This document shows positions 37,247 to 46,542 of a DNA stretch of 64,000 nucleotides, one piece after another. Source of the stretch: Gammaproteobacteria bacterium. Its GTDB lineage: Bacteria; Pseudomonadota; Gammaproteobacteria; JAJFKG01. Location of the stretch: assembly GCA_021773335.1 (NCBI GenBank), contig JAJFKG010000051.1:1-64000 (forward strand), in the 5' to 3' direction. The position numbers were made by a program, and so were the translations under genes. The notes under the pieces were generated by a model that was given only the letters and a program-made list of their open reading frames with translations, was not told the origin of the DNA and ran no database searches. The first letter of the stretch is position 1. Every line of letters begins with the position of its first letter.

Positions 37247-38041
37247 TTACTGTATGAGGGTAAGTAAGGGTTGATGAAGTTCACGGTTGCTTGCCACGAT
37301 GCCAGATCTAATGACGGTGTCTTCATTATTATAATTAAACAACTCACCCGCAAAACTTGTAATTATGCCGCCGGCTTCATGTAGTATGCAATCGGCTGCG
37401 GCAATGTCCCACTCACACAGTGGGGTTTTTCTAATAGTCGCGTCGATGGAACCATCTGCAACCGCGCAGTATTTAAGGGCACTGCCACGTTGTACTAACT
37501 CGCAATTTTCAAGTTTGCTTAGTGATTCTGCTAAAGTTGGATTTAAATGCGAACGGCTAACCGCAATCTTTAAGTGACTCAGTTCTTGTTTGTTTGCCAC
37601 AGAAACTGGCGTAATTTGATCATTGTGATGCAAAAAAGCACCTTGTCCTCTTATTGCAGAAAAAATGTAGTTTTTTACAGGATAAGCAATAACGCCCATG
37701 ACTGGACGCTTATTTTCAATAAGGGCGATATTAATGGTAAATTCACCATTTCTGGATAAAAATTCCTTGGTGCCATCCAAGGGATCAACTAACCAAAGAC
37801 GTGAAGCGGCAAGGCGTTTTAAATCATCTTTATTTTCTTCTGACAGAATTGGATCTGAAAAATTTGCGCGGATATGCTGACAAATGATGTCATTGGATTG
37901 GATGTCTGCTTGCGTAAGAGGTGAGTCATCACTCGTTTTAATTGAGAAATCTAACACTGGGTCGCTATATATCGATAGTGCTGCATTGCTGGCTTGAGTG
38001 ATTGCTTCGATTGCTGTGTTTAATTCTTTCTGATAGTTCAT
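37247..38041 (-). CDS. cysQ: 3'(2'),5'-bisphosphate nucleotidase, second CysQ
   Basis: A 264-residue paralogue of the enzyme at 17729-18547, with DDSPLTQADIQS, WLVDPLDGTKEFL and WDIAAADCILHEAGG. It hydrolyses PAP, the by-product of sulfotransferases. It is the first gene of the operon cysQ-cysD-cysN-cysC-acetyltransferase, so PAP clearance is built into the sulfation module. The product differs clearly from the other CysQ, indicating an independent copy rather than a recent duplication. Confidence 0.92.
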   Translation of the reverse strand: MNYQKELNTAIEAITQASNAALSIYSDPVLDFSIKTSDDSPLTQADIQSNDIICQHIRANFSDPILSEENKDDLKRLAASRLWLVDPLDGTKEFLSRNGEFTINIALIENKRPVMGVIAYPVKNYIFSAIRGQGAFLHHNDQITPVSVANKQELSHLKIAVSRSHLNPTLAESLSKLENCELVQRGSALKYCAVADGSIDATIRKTPLCEWDIAAADCILHEAGGIITSFAGELFNYNNEDTVIRSGIVASNRELHQPLLTLIQ

Positions 38042-38089
38042 ATGCGTGTTTTTTTGTTTAAATTTAAATCAATTTGCTGGTGCATTTAT

Positions 38090-38105
38090 CCCCATGCACA
38101 TGGGG
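38090..38105. promoter_or_regulatory. Palindrome CCCCATG-CA-CATGGGG upstream of cysQ-2 operon
   Basis: A 7-base perfect inverted repeat with a 2-base centre, 49 bases upstream of the cysQ-2 start in a 151-base gap. Position and symmetry suit a dimeric regulator site for the PAPS operon, though a role as terminator of the upstream gene is possible. Confidence 0.4.
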
Positions 38106-38192
38106 CGCTATTATGAGTGACATTACTTACGATGACAATAGTCGCTGTAATCAGGCCATTGGTATTTCAGCCGCTCGAATTGCTAACGGAGT

Positions 38193-40076
38193 TTAATTTG
38201 CGGGTTTGGGTTCAAGTGATGGTGATGAGCCTGTAATAATCTCTTGCCATAATCGAGAATACTGCGGATCCGTTTTGGCAAATTCATCACAGAATTCATG
38301 GCGTAGGGATTGTATGTGGGCTTGTTGCCACCACTCTAGTGTGTTATCAAAATGTTGCATAATATGTTGAGCGGCGCTTTGTGGTGAATAATGCAAAATG
38401 CCTGTATCGTGTAATTTAGTATAGAGTGATTGCGCCTGTGGGCGAATTGGCCATAATTTTGGGTTCCAATAGATAAGCGTTGGGATATTAAAAGCAAAGG
38501 CTTCAAGGTGAGCGGTTGCATTGTATGTACATACTAATAACCGTGTTTCTTTGGCCTCTTGCAGCATCGATTTTTTTAAATTAGAGATTTGTATTTTCTC
38601 GTTAGTAAGATTCTGTATGTAGTCTATGTCGTGCCAAGCGTATTGGTGTCGGTAGGCACGACAGCGTAGTATATCTTTTGCCTTGGATGATAGGGCCATT
38701 ATAAATTCTGCTTGTTCGTTGAGGTAATCTACAAATAAAGGGCCGGATGGCACAGCATACATCGTGTATGAGTAGCGTGGAAATGATGCCAACACCCAAA
38801 GAATATTACCATTGTGTTTGCCAGTTATTGATTGCGAATTGCAGTGGAAGCGATTGACGATAAAAGGTTTGACGTGTGAATTATTTTCATTCCAGCCGTA
38901 CGTTAAATAATAATCTGCAGTCTCTTTCTCATAGTCTTCGGAACTACACCAAGCACCGCAACCATAATGGCCACCATGTTGCAAAATGGAGTATGGTGTT
39001 CGATATTTTTCGACTTGTGTGGCAGTAAAGCACTTGAATCCATCGTTAGTCGCAAATGCATTTCCTGTGGTAATGCTTCGCACTGCACGTTGTGGGAACC
39101 AATAAGATACTTTCTTTTGCAGGCCGAGCAGATCCTCCCAATAAATTTTAGGAAAATGTTGGGGTAGTAGGGCACTTATAATAGTTTCAAATTTGTCGCG
39201 TGTGCTGAGTTCTCTGAGAGCTGCGCGTTGTTGCATACAGACTATGCGGTTTGTCGAAGGTAGTAAGCGATGTGTGTCCAGTGTTGGAAAAACACAAAGG
39301 TATATTGAGAGCTTCAACAAAGTAGGTATTCTCAGCATAGTTGATGCAAAATAATAGCGATTAACACGTGAGAAAAAACAAAAAATTTTCTTTAGCTTGT
39401 CTTTATGTGAAAGCTGAAGGCTTGGTAGAACAAGAAAATCTAACGCTTTGAGCTCAGCGTCACTCAATACTTCGCAGTCAAAGTTAGAGATTAAACGTAT
39501 TAGTTGCGAATAAATTTGATGGTTATAGAGATCATCTTTATATAGTATATCAAAGTCGGTATTGTCATAGGGAGTAATATAGCAAGACTCAGGTAGCACC
39601 CTTATACTTGCTTCTGGTAGCGCCTCGGTCGCAGCAACAATGCAAGTATAGCGTTCGTAAATAATTTCAATAAATTCGCGCCACCAGTAGCCGACTAAAA
39701 TTCGCCAATAACGATAGGAGTGTTGGGTTTGATGGTATGAATCTAGTATTCGACAAACTTGTGGAAAGAGGTTTTTATCAACTTGTTGTAAATAGTTATA
39801 AGCCTCTTGAGTAGAGTTGTTCTGTGCAAATGGGTAAGGCAGCGTGATGGCTTCAAGCTCTTTTATCCGACGAATACTCTGGCTATAATCGATTGACCAT
39901 TGACCAAGAAAAGTGATGTCTTCATCAGGCGCGAGTTTTGACTCTCGCGTTAGTATTAATCGAGGCTTGGTTTCACTAACTGCTGAAAATGTTTTGGATA
40001 AATCAGAAGGCATGCGAATTCCGGGGCTATGATGTTGGTCGTATTTTACAGTATTGGTATTCCGATTTCTATGCAT
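38193..40076 (-). CDS. LIC12162-like surface carbohydrate protein (putative transferase)
   Basis: A 627-residue protein without signal peptide or clear membrane helices. Features resembling the LIC12162 family of polysaccharide loci are FLGQWSIDY near residues 55-63 and RYWRILVGYWWREFIEIIYERY-like Trp-rich helices around 120-142, here given in part. The C-terminal half, with LLVCTYNATAHLEAFAFNIP, looks like a GT-B donor domain. The function is not established; a transferase adding a sugar or other group is likely. It reads divergently from the membrane polymerase gene at 40222. Confidence 0.6.
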   Translation of the reverse strand: MHRNRNTNTVKYDQHHSPGIRMPSDLSKTFSAVSETKPRLILTRESKLAPDEDITFLGQWSIDYSQSIRRIKELEAITLPYPFAQNNSTQEAYNYLQQVDKNLFPQVCRILDSYHQTQHSYRYWRILVGYWWREFIEIIYERYTCIVAATEALPEASIRVLPESCYITPYDNTDFDILYKDDLYNHQIYSQLIRLISNFDCEVLSDAELKALDFLVLPSLQLSHKDKLKKIFCFFSRVNRYYFASTMLRIPTLLKLSIYLCVFPTLDTHRLLPSTNRIVCMQQRAALRELSTRDKFETIISALLPQHFPKIYWEDLLGLQKKVSYWFPQRAVRSITTGNAFATNDGFKCFTATQVEKYRTPYSILQHGGHYGCGAWCSSEDYEKETADYYLTYGWNENNSHVKPFIVNRFHCNSQSITGKHNGNILWVLASFPRYSYTMYAVPSGPLFVDYLNEQAEFIMALSSKAKDILRCRAYRHQYAWHDIDYIQNLTNEKIQISNLKKSMLQEAKETRLLVCTYNATAHLEAFAFNIPTLIYWNPKLWPIRPQAQSLYTKLHDTGILHYSPQSAAQHIMQHFDNTLEWWQQAHIQSLRHEFCDEFAKTDPQYSRLWQEIITGSSPSLEPKPAN

Positions 40077-40165
40077 TTTCCAGGCTCGTATCCTTTAACT
40101 AATGGCACTGTTAGTAGCAGTGGTAAATTTTGCTTTATTTTAGGGTTTATTTTTCGTTAAAATGG

Positions 40166-40207
40166 CCAGCACTATTAAGATAAAAATATTAGATCTAATA
40201 GTGCTGG
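40166..40207 (+). promoter_or_regulatory. Strong 5'-leader hairpin just before the 40222 gene
   Basis: A perfect 12-base inverted repeat CCAGCACTATTA/TAATAGTGCTGG with extra AGAT/ATCT pairing inside (one bulge). The right arm ends in GG of the GGAG (40206-40209) that serves as the only ribosome-site candidate for ATG 40222. The structure could therefore mask translation start, or serve as a regulator site between two divergent genes. Confidence 0.6.
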
Positions 40208-40221
40208 AGTAACAATTAATT

Positions 40222-41904
40222 ATGCATCATTTATGGGGTCTAGTAGAGTTGATGGGATTAGGGGTAATTCTGTCCACACCTTTTTTGCTCATCCGATTGT
40301 CTGGTGCTTACGCCATTTGTACGATAGTCGCGGAGTTTTTCTTTTTTCCGCCTACCCATAAATTAGTAGTATATGGTATTTCCTATTTTACACTACTATT
40401 AATTGCCCAAAATATTGGTTTGTTGTACAAGATTATCTTCCAACGTAGATATTATTTATTGCAGGCAGAGATGTCTGCAAAGCAACAGTCAGTCAGTATA
40501 GCCGAGAAAAGTATTATAGTGCTTACAATTATTATGTTATTAACTCAACTAACAGAGCAGCTTCTTAATGGCTTCACATTCGAATATGTCAATTCTAATG
40601 TATTTATCGGCAATTATACCCAGGTTATATCAGGATTGATCTTTTTTGCCGGCTGTGTAGTGTTGTTACATGAAAGACAGGATTTTGAAAAAATATTTTG
40701 GGTGGTGATTGTTTGTGCGCTAGTTCTCAGCATTGAAACCGTGTTGACGTTTTACGTGCCAGCAGTACAGCATAGTATAGGGCGGTTTACGATAAATAGA
40801 GGGGGTAGTTTTATATCTGTGTTTTTAGAGGATGGCGTGGCCGTTGCGCTTTGGGCAGCAGTGGGATTTATTTTTAGTGGCTACTTCTTTTTCTTATATC
40901 CGCGGCGGCGTTGGCTTGCCGTAATTTGTATGCTTATTGTGATTCTACCAGTTGTATTGGATATTAAACGCTCCGTGTTATTTTCTTTGTTGGCTGCATT
41001 GTTTTTATTCGTCGCATTTTGTCGCGCAAAAATATGGTGGCGGTTAACTTGTTTTTTAGTTGCTTTATTGACTATTATATTCGTTATTTCAAATATATCC
41101 TTTAAATACAGTGGTAGAGATCCAGAAATTTTAGCGCAATATCTTGCATTATATAGTAGTTTTGAAAGAGATAATTCTGCTTCACAAGTTAAGAAGCCTG
41201 CAGATGCCATGGTTAAATTTGCAAGCGTCAAGACTAAGCCTGCCAGTACTAAAGTTTTTAAACAACAAGTGCAGGTATCCAGTGTACAGCAAAAAGCAGC
41301 AAGTCTTTATCATGTCAATATATCTCGTGAAAAACCGGTGAATTATTTTAGGAGACGTATAAAAGTAATCTATTCGCCGATTAGTACGCTCATTCGCGTT
41401 GGACAAGCGATCAGAGGTTGGCAGGTCGAAAGTTATTTTTTCCCGTGGGGAGCGGGCCCAGGATTGATGCGTTATTTTCTTTATTCATCAGCTGTACCGT
41501 TGATGGGGCCGGATGCATTATTTTTGTTTAAACGCTTCCCTTATATTTGGGAAGGTTACATGCGTGTGGCTGCTAAAGAAGTAGTAACTGATGCACAAAT
41601 TGGTTATCTGTCTTTTTATTACTCATTTGGTTTATTAGGCGCAGTATTAGAAATATTGGTTATCCTTTTGATAATCATCAGTCTAATTAGGACTTTTTTC
41701 TTCACAAAACCAAATACGGTTGACTATTATTTTTGTCTTGGAATTGCTGGCACGTTAGTATTGTATAGCTTTTATTATGCTTTTAACACGGGGCCACTTA
41801 TATACGTTTTGTTTATGGTATTATTAAGGGCTGTATTTGCACAAAAAAACTGGGTGTCTGCTCAGGAATTCAATAAGAGTAAGCCGGTACTCACACATCA
41901 ATGA
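40222..41904 (+). CDS. Multi-pass membrane protein, O-antigen ligase/polymerase-like
   Basis: A 560-residue protein with about 10-12 hydrophobic segments and a large hydrophilic loop around residues 300-420, the usual plan of Wzy polymerases and O-antigen ligases. The loop is Lys/Ser/Val-rich and includes PADAMVKFASVKTKPAST. A later stretch SYFFPWGAGPGLMRYF resembles the GxG-containing segment of Wzy/WaaL proteins. Which of the two roles it has is not readable. It is a lone plus-strand gene between two minus-strand units and has a strong leader hairpin. Confidence 0.7.
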   Translation: MHHLWGLVELMGLGVILSTPFLLIRLSGAYAICTIVAEFFFFPPTHKLVVYGISYFTLLLIAQNIGLLYKIIFQRRYYLLQAEMSAKQQSVSIAEKSIIVLTIIMLLTQLTEQLLNGFTFEYVNSNVFIGNYTQVISGLIFFAGCVVLLHERQDFEKIFWVVIVCALVLSIETVLTFYVPAVQHSIGRFTINRGGSFISVFLEDGVAVALWAAVGFIFSGYFFFLYPRRRWLAVICMLIVILPVVLDIKRSVLFSLLAALFLFVAFCRAKIWWRLTCFLVALLTIIFVISNISFKYSGRDPEILAQYLALYSSFERDNSASQVKKPADAMVKFASVKTKPASTKVFKQQVQVSSVQQKAASLYHVNISREKPVNYFRRRIKVIYSPISTLIRVGQAIRGWQVESYFFPWGAGPGLMRYFLYSSAVPLMGPDALFLFKRFPYIWEGYMRVAAKEVVTDAQIGYLSFYYSFGLLGAVLEILVILLIIISLIRTFFFTKPNTVDYYFCLGIAGTLVLYSFYYAFNTGPLIYVLFMVLLRAVFAQKNWVSAQEFNKSKPVLTHQ

Positions 41905-41945
41905 GTTAAGCTTTAATAGTGCGAAGTACAATGGTGATAAGTTAT

Positions 41946-43004
41946 TTATTGTTGTAGCACGTCTGTTGTTTCTGGTGGTGTTGCGCTGTGTACATCGTGT
42001 TTAAAGTAGCCATAGCTATCTAGATCTAAGTCATATCTTTGTGATAGTAAGTAATTGTCTTCTTTGAATGCCTGCATAATACGTAATTCTTCTTCGGGAC
42101 TTAAGATAATCGTTTTACTAATATCTCGATAAGGTAGACGAAAATGAGTAAGTAGTGATACTAAGGATGGCACATGTTTGGTAAAGTTAAGTTTTAAATT
42201 TGGAAAGACACGTAATTTAAAAAAGTATAATAAGTCTGCTAAATTAAGTTTATCGATTTTTTTATAGTCATCTGCTGTTGCTCGTACGTTTTTTCGGGGG
42301 ATTGTTGTGAGCAGATTTTCATCGAGTTTAGTCCCCATAAATGCTGTTAACTGATTAAAATAACTTTGAGGATTTTGCTGTAGTTGTTCAAAAACACCGA
42401 TATAAAGGTTATTCTTACCAAATTTTTTTTCAAAAGGTGCAATAACATTATTGTAATTTATACCTTGATGGCAAAAATGTTCTATGTCAACAAAGTGTTG
42501 GCTAAAGGCTTTGAATGTATTGCTATCGCTAATTTGAGAAAAGTAGTGATACCATTCAGCGTAAGCGGAAGGTATCCACGAAGCTTGGCGACGTATAGTA
42601 ATAATAATTTTGACGTTAAACTGCTTAGAAAAAACTTCTGCTATGCGTTGAGCCGCTTTTTCAGGCGTAAAAAACTGCTCTTTCGAGGTGTAATGACCTT
42701 TAAAAAATTGTGCAGAAAGAATACCAACTGTTGAAATAAAGATTTTCTCTTCTTTAGGATCAAGCAATAAAGATTGTATGTTGTTTGAGAGGTCAACATG
42801 AGGATAAGCAAAATTTTCAATTAAGTGTCGGGCTTGATGGCTTTCCTGTATCAATTGTCTGTTATTGTGACGTTGTAAGTATTTGAAATTTACATTGGGT
42901 ATATAGGATTTTACGTTTTTTAGGTTGAGTGCAACACATTCTTGTAATGTTGTTGCACCAGTTTTTGGGTAACCGATATGTAAGTACAAGTCTTTTTTAA
43001 TCAT
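41946..43004 (-). CDS. Sulfotransferase (PAPS-dependent), putative
   Basis: A 352-residue protein. The N-terminal LYLHIGYPKTGATTLQE fits the 5'-phosphosulfate binding loop (GxPKTGTTxLQ) of carbohydrate sulfotransferases; IIITIRRQASWIPSAYAEW fits the 3'-phosphate binding segment with the conserved R and S. No signal peptide, so it would sulfate a cytosolic lipid-linked sugar or nucleotide sugar. It overlaps the upstream polymerase-like gene by 8 bases. PAPS can come from the nearby cysQDNC operon. Confidence 0.88.
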   Translation of the reverse strand: MIKKDLYLHIGYPKTGATTLQECVALNLKNVKSYIPNVNFKYLQRHNNRQLIQESHQARHLIENFAYPHVDLSNNIQSLLLDPKEEKIFISTVGILSAQFFKGHYTSKEQFFTPEKAAQRIAEVFSKQFNVKIIITIRRQASWIPSAYAEWYHYFSQISDSNTFKAFSQHFVDIEHFCHQGINYNNVIAPFEKKFGKNNLYIGVFEQLQQNPQSYFNQLTAFMGTKLDENLLTTIPRKNVRATADDYKKIDKLNLADLLYFFKLRVFPNLKLNFTKHVPSLVSLLTHFRLPYRDISKTIILSPEEELRIMQAFKEDNYLLSQRYDLDLDSYGYFKHDVHSATPPETTDVLQQ

Positions 43005-44445
43005 ATCGCAGATTATGTCCTGAACGGAATAATTTCTTAAGGCTATTTATTGTCAGTATGGGGAGCCAATATGCGCCAATGAGCAAAAAAGTGTTGCGGA
43101 AATAATAGAAGTAGGCATCGTAGTTTAATTCTACCAAGGAGAAATAAAAAGTCGTTTGCCCTACAACAAACAGAAACAGAATTGGCCTATTGTAGCACCA
43201 TTTCAATATATATGCTGCGATTAGAGCAGCAAAGAATAAGAAGAATATCGCTAGTGGAATCGATAAGAAGCCAAAATCTGCTTGCAGAAAGCCAAATAGG
43301 CTTGGTGCACGCACGTAAGTATAATTAAGACCATTGAGTTTAAAGGCTAAAGGTTGTAATTGATTTGCTGGTTTATTTTTCCAAATTTCACGAGGAATCG
43401 TAAAAATAACAGCTGCTTTGAGTATCGCACCATAGCTCAGAGATTTATAATAGCCATGATGAATTTGCTGATCGATAAATAAGTAGTTGAAGCCCCAGCT
43501 AGCGGGGCGTTTCTTGAAGTTGCTAACAGTGCCACTGGAATCGCTGACAATTTCACTTGCTTGATGAGGTGTTAAAGCCCTTTTACTTAATTGTGGCCAT
43601 AATTTATCTCTAAAGTAATGATCAGATAATGTACGTGGTATATCGCTATGTAATTCTGGTTTTGGGGGTAGCAGTACTAGAGGCGCTCTGATTCTTTGAT
43701 AGAAGTTACTGAATAATACCGTGCTCATGAAAATAAGCACTAGAAAAATAATGGGTGTTGCAGAGAATATTTTAGGCTTGTGCTTGATAACATAGGTAAT
43801 GAAAAAGATTAACCAAAATGTGACATAGCTTGCACGCCCAAATAATGCGGTTAATGTAAAGATTATAATGGAGAGTGTGAACCAGCCCCAAAAGCGGAAG
43901 CCTCTACTATTGTATAGGCGAATTGTAAGCACAATTGTTGCGGTCATTAATAGAGAACGATAAAGCGAAAAAATGACTTTATACCATACAGGTAAGTGAA
44001 TATGGTAGGCTTCGAGTGAGGTGATTGAATAGGCAACGGCAATATTGTAAGTATTCATACTGTAGATCATGAAAGCCAACAATAATAGTACAAAAATAGA
44101 GAGGAAATATCCGTTCACTTCGAGTAGCTTTTTGCTTATTTTCTCAAAGCTTAAGTAACTTATTGTGTTTCGATAATTAGCATTAATGGAGACATAATTT
44201 AGCAAATACCAGGTAATAAATACTGGGATGAGTGCAATCATAAAGGCAAGAAAAGTACTGAGAATGTTGTAGCCTTTTGCTCCAGTTAAAATGCTGCCTG
44301 CTATTCCCCATAGCCCAAAATATAATCCAATTAACATGACGTAGAAGTCGAAGAGATCGAACCGCCCCCATTTTTTATATGCCATGAAAAGAACGCAAAG
44401 CGTCACTAACATGCCTGATAAAAAAAGTGATGAGGTGGTGAACAT
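42997..44445 (-). CDS. O-antigen/oligosaccharide repeat-unit polymerase-like membrane protein
   Basis: A 482-residue protein with about 11-12 hydrophobic segments and a hydrophilic loop around residues 235-345 containing RIRAPLVLLPPKPELHSDIP. Sequence and topology fit Wzy-type polymerases that link repeat units in the periplasm. It is the second such protein in the locus (with 40222-41904). Its gene is followed by the sulfotransferase with an 8-base overlap, so repeat-unit polymerisation and sulfation are genetically linked. Confidence 0.75.
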   Translation of the reverse strand: MFTTSSLFLSGMLVTLCVLFMAYKKWGRFDLFDFYVMLIGLYFGLWGIAGSILTGAKGYNILSTFLAFMIALIPVFITWYLLNYVSINANYRNTISYLSFEKISKKLLEVNGYFLSIFVLLLLAFMIYSMNTYNIAVAYSITSLEAYHIHLPVWYKVIFSLYRSLLMTATIVLTIRLYNSRGFRFWGWFTLSIIIFTLTALFGRASYVTFWLIFFITYVIKHKPKIFSATPIIFLVLIFMSTVLFSNFYQRIRAPLVLLPPKPELHSDIPRTLSDHYFRDKLWPQLSKRALTPHQASEIVSDSSGTVSNFKKRPASWGFNYLFIDQQIHHGYYKSLSYGAILKAAVIFTIPREIWKNKPANQLQPLAFKLNGLNYTYVRAPSLFGFLQADFGFLSIPLAIFFLFFAALIAAYILKWCYNRPILFLFVVGQTTFYFSLVELNYDAYFYYFRNTFLLIGAYWLPILTINSLKKLFRSGHNLRYD

Positions 44446-44709
44446 AGATGATTTCTAAACTAGCATCCTGGCAATTATTACTGAGTGAGTGATTATCCAT
44501 TGTCGCTTAGGATGAAGTCAAGTTAGCTATAGCTCAGTTAGGTTTTGGATGCATGAATTGGTTGTTTTTTTGTGCGACTCTACGAGAGAGTGTACAGCGA
44601 TTTCCTTGTGTTGCCATTTCCATATAGTGTATATTGCCCGGTAATAAATTGCTCTGATAAATAGGGGTAAGTAAACTGTCTAGCCTCTACAAACAAGAGC
44701 AAATCGCGA
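44446..44709. other. Divergent control region
   Basis: 264 bases between the polymerase gene (minus) and the acetyltransferase gene (plus). It holds an inverted repeat ACTCT-ACGAG-AGAGT near 44578-44592 and AT-rich -10-like sequences near 44625-44640. This is probably where transcription of the nine-gene plus-strand run starts; no exact promoter can be fixed. Confidence 0.35.
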
Positions 44710-45405
44710 ATGTTAGATGAAAATCGGGAGCAGGTGTTGGATAGTGACGTTAGCAGCCATTGTGAGCAGATCCACTCCAGCGCAATTATTTATCAGAAAA
44801 CTGCCTATCAAGTACCAATAACTGTGGAGCCATACGCAATACTTGGCATTCAAGATCGGTTTCATCCAGAAAGCCAGTTAGTGCTGGGAACAAGAGCATT
44901 TATAGGATCGCGTTGTACATTATATGGTGGTGTTGTCGTGGGCGATAACTTTGATATCAGTGATCAGTCTACAGTGTTCTATGATAATCAGTTTGGACAA
45001 GCTTGTCGTATAGGACCTAAAGCAATTATTAAGAATGGTTGTCGATTTGGTGATAATGTCAGAGTCAATGCGGCAGTTTTTATGGAAAATGTTGAAGTTG
45101 GCTCAAACGTATTTATTGGGCCAGGCACGGTGTTTACGGATGATTTACATCCACCGTGTCCACGCCGTAAGGATTGTGTGCGCAAAACCAAGGTGGGTTC
45201 GCATGTTTCTATCGGGGCGAATGTAACGATAGCGCCAGGAGTTACGATAGGCGACTATTGTCAAATATATGCAGGTAGTGTTGTGACTAGTGATGTGGCA
45301 TCTTATTCAGTCATGGCTGGTATACCTGCTAAACGCATTAAGCATTTTGGTGATCTGCAATGTAAAGCAGGTTTTTATAAGAAGCCGTTTGATTGGTGGG
45401 AATAG
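44710..45405 (+). CDS. Hexapeptide-repeat acetyltransferase
   Basis: A 231-residue left-handed beta-helix acyltransferase, with repeats such as IGPKAIIKNGCRFGDNVRV and VSIGANVTIAPGVTIGDY and the C-terminal YSVMAGIPAKRIKHFGD found in WbbJ/WbpD-type enzymes. It likely acetylates the amino group added by the next gene product. First gene of the tight run 44710-52761, followed after 12 bases by the HisC-like aminotransferase. Confidence 0.88.
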   Translation: MLDENREQVLDSDVSSHCEQIHSSAIIYQKTAYQVPITVEPYAILGIQDRFHPESQLVLGTRAFIGSRCTLYGGVVVGDNFDISDQSTVFYDNQFGQACRIGPKAIIKNGCRFGDNVRVNAAVFMENVEVGSNVFIGPGTVFTDDLHPPCPRRKDCVRKTKVGSHVSIGANVTIAPGVTIGDYCQIYAGSVVTSDVASYSVMAGIPAKRIKHFGDLQCKAGFYKKPFDWWE

Positions 45406-45417
45406 GAAGCTTTTTTC

Positions 45418-46542
45418 GTGAGCATAATTCCAAAAGACTATCATAAAACACTCGATCGGCCGGATTGGACAGTGGGTACAGCACGTGATGGGCGTTTATT
45501 ATGGTTAGATAAAAATGAAAATCTAGATCCTGAGTATAACGAGCTTATTAATGATGCAATCAAGGGCATAGCTAATGAGGTCATCAATACGTATCCTGAT
45601 TGTAGCTGCGTTTATCAAAAGTTGGCACAACAGCTTGATGTAAATGCTGAAAATTTAGTATTGGCTGCTGGTTCTGATGGTGTCATACGTTCGGTTTTTG
45701 ATACATTTGTTAGTGTCGGTGATAAGGTACTAATAACTGCGCCAACATTTGCGATGTATGCGGTTTATGCACAGATGTATGGTGCAAATACGTTAAGCTT
45801 GTCATATAGGGCGACTTCAACTGGCCTTGAGCTCGATATTGCGAGTCTTGAAAAATTAATTCATGATGAATGTCCACGGTTAATATGTTTGCCAAATCCA
45901 GATAGCCCGACGGGAACTTTACTAAAAGGTGATAGCATCAATAGTTTGATTAGCGCGGCACATGCAGTGGATGCGGTGATTCTAATTGATGAAGCGTATT
46001 ATCCTTATTCCGACTATACAGCGTTACCTTTGATTCACGAGTACCAAAATTTAATTGTTGCAAGAACTTTTTCTAAAGCCTGGGGGATAGCTGGTGCAAG
46101 AGTAGGATTTGCGATAGCTAATAATGAGCTTGCTATTATGTTGCATCGTGTTCGCCCTATGTATGAGATTGGTAACCTCAGCTTAGCAGTCGTAGATAGA
46201 GTCTTAGCGCTTGAAGATGAAATGCTGAAGTCAGTCGCTAGGTTGAATGCAGGAAAGCTGTTTTTTGAAACAAAGATGCAACAACTTGGTTTGCAGACGT
46301 TAAGCACGGCAGGGAATTTTCAACATGTGGCGTTTGCAGAATATGCATCCGACGTGCACTCTCAATTGGCATCAATTGCACTATATCGTCAAGATTTTCC
46401 CAACACAGTGTTGGCTGGATATAGCCGTTTTAGTGCTACAACACAGGAGAATTTTCAGCGTGTTGTTGATGGGGTTAATGTTGCAATGAAAGTCTCTGAC
46501 TCAGGACAGCAAAATAGGAAACAAATATGTCAAAAAGCATAG
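45418..46542 (+). CDS. HisC-like class I/II aminotransferase
   Basis: A 374-residue PLP enzyme like histidinol-phosphate aminotransferase: LPNPDSPTGT, LIDEAYYPY and the Schiff-base lysine in ARTFSKAWGIAGARVG. Start is GTG 45418 with AGGAAG 6-7 bases upstream. No other histidine genes are nearby, so it probably aminates a sugar- or cyclitol-derived ketone. Its 3' end overlaps the next gene by 16 bases. Confidence 0.88.
   Translation: MSIIPKDYHKTLDRPDWTVGTARDGRLLWLDKNENLDPEYNELINDAIKGIANEVINTYPDCSCVYQKLAQQLDVNAENLVLAAGSDGVIRSVFDTFVSVGDKVLITAPTFAMYAVYAQMYGANTLSLSYRATSTGLELDIASLEKLIHDECPRLICLPNPDSPTGTLLKGDSINSLISAAHAVDAVILIDEAYYPYSDYTALPLIHEYQNLIVARTFSKAWGIAGARVGFAIANNELAIMLHRVRPMYEIGNLSLAVVDRVLALEDEMLKSVARLNAGKLFFETKMQQLGLQTLSTAGNFQHVAFAEYASDVHSQLASIALYRQDFPNTVLAGYSRFSATTQENFQRVVDGVNVAMKVSDSGQQNRKQICQKA

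Noticed and set aside
38113..38196. 27-codon plus-strand frame between the cysQ-2 operon and the LIC12162-like gene
   Set aside because: No ribosome binding site and no recognisable peptide type; its end overlaps the stop of the opposite gene. Not enough to call a gene.
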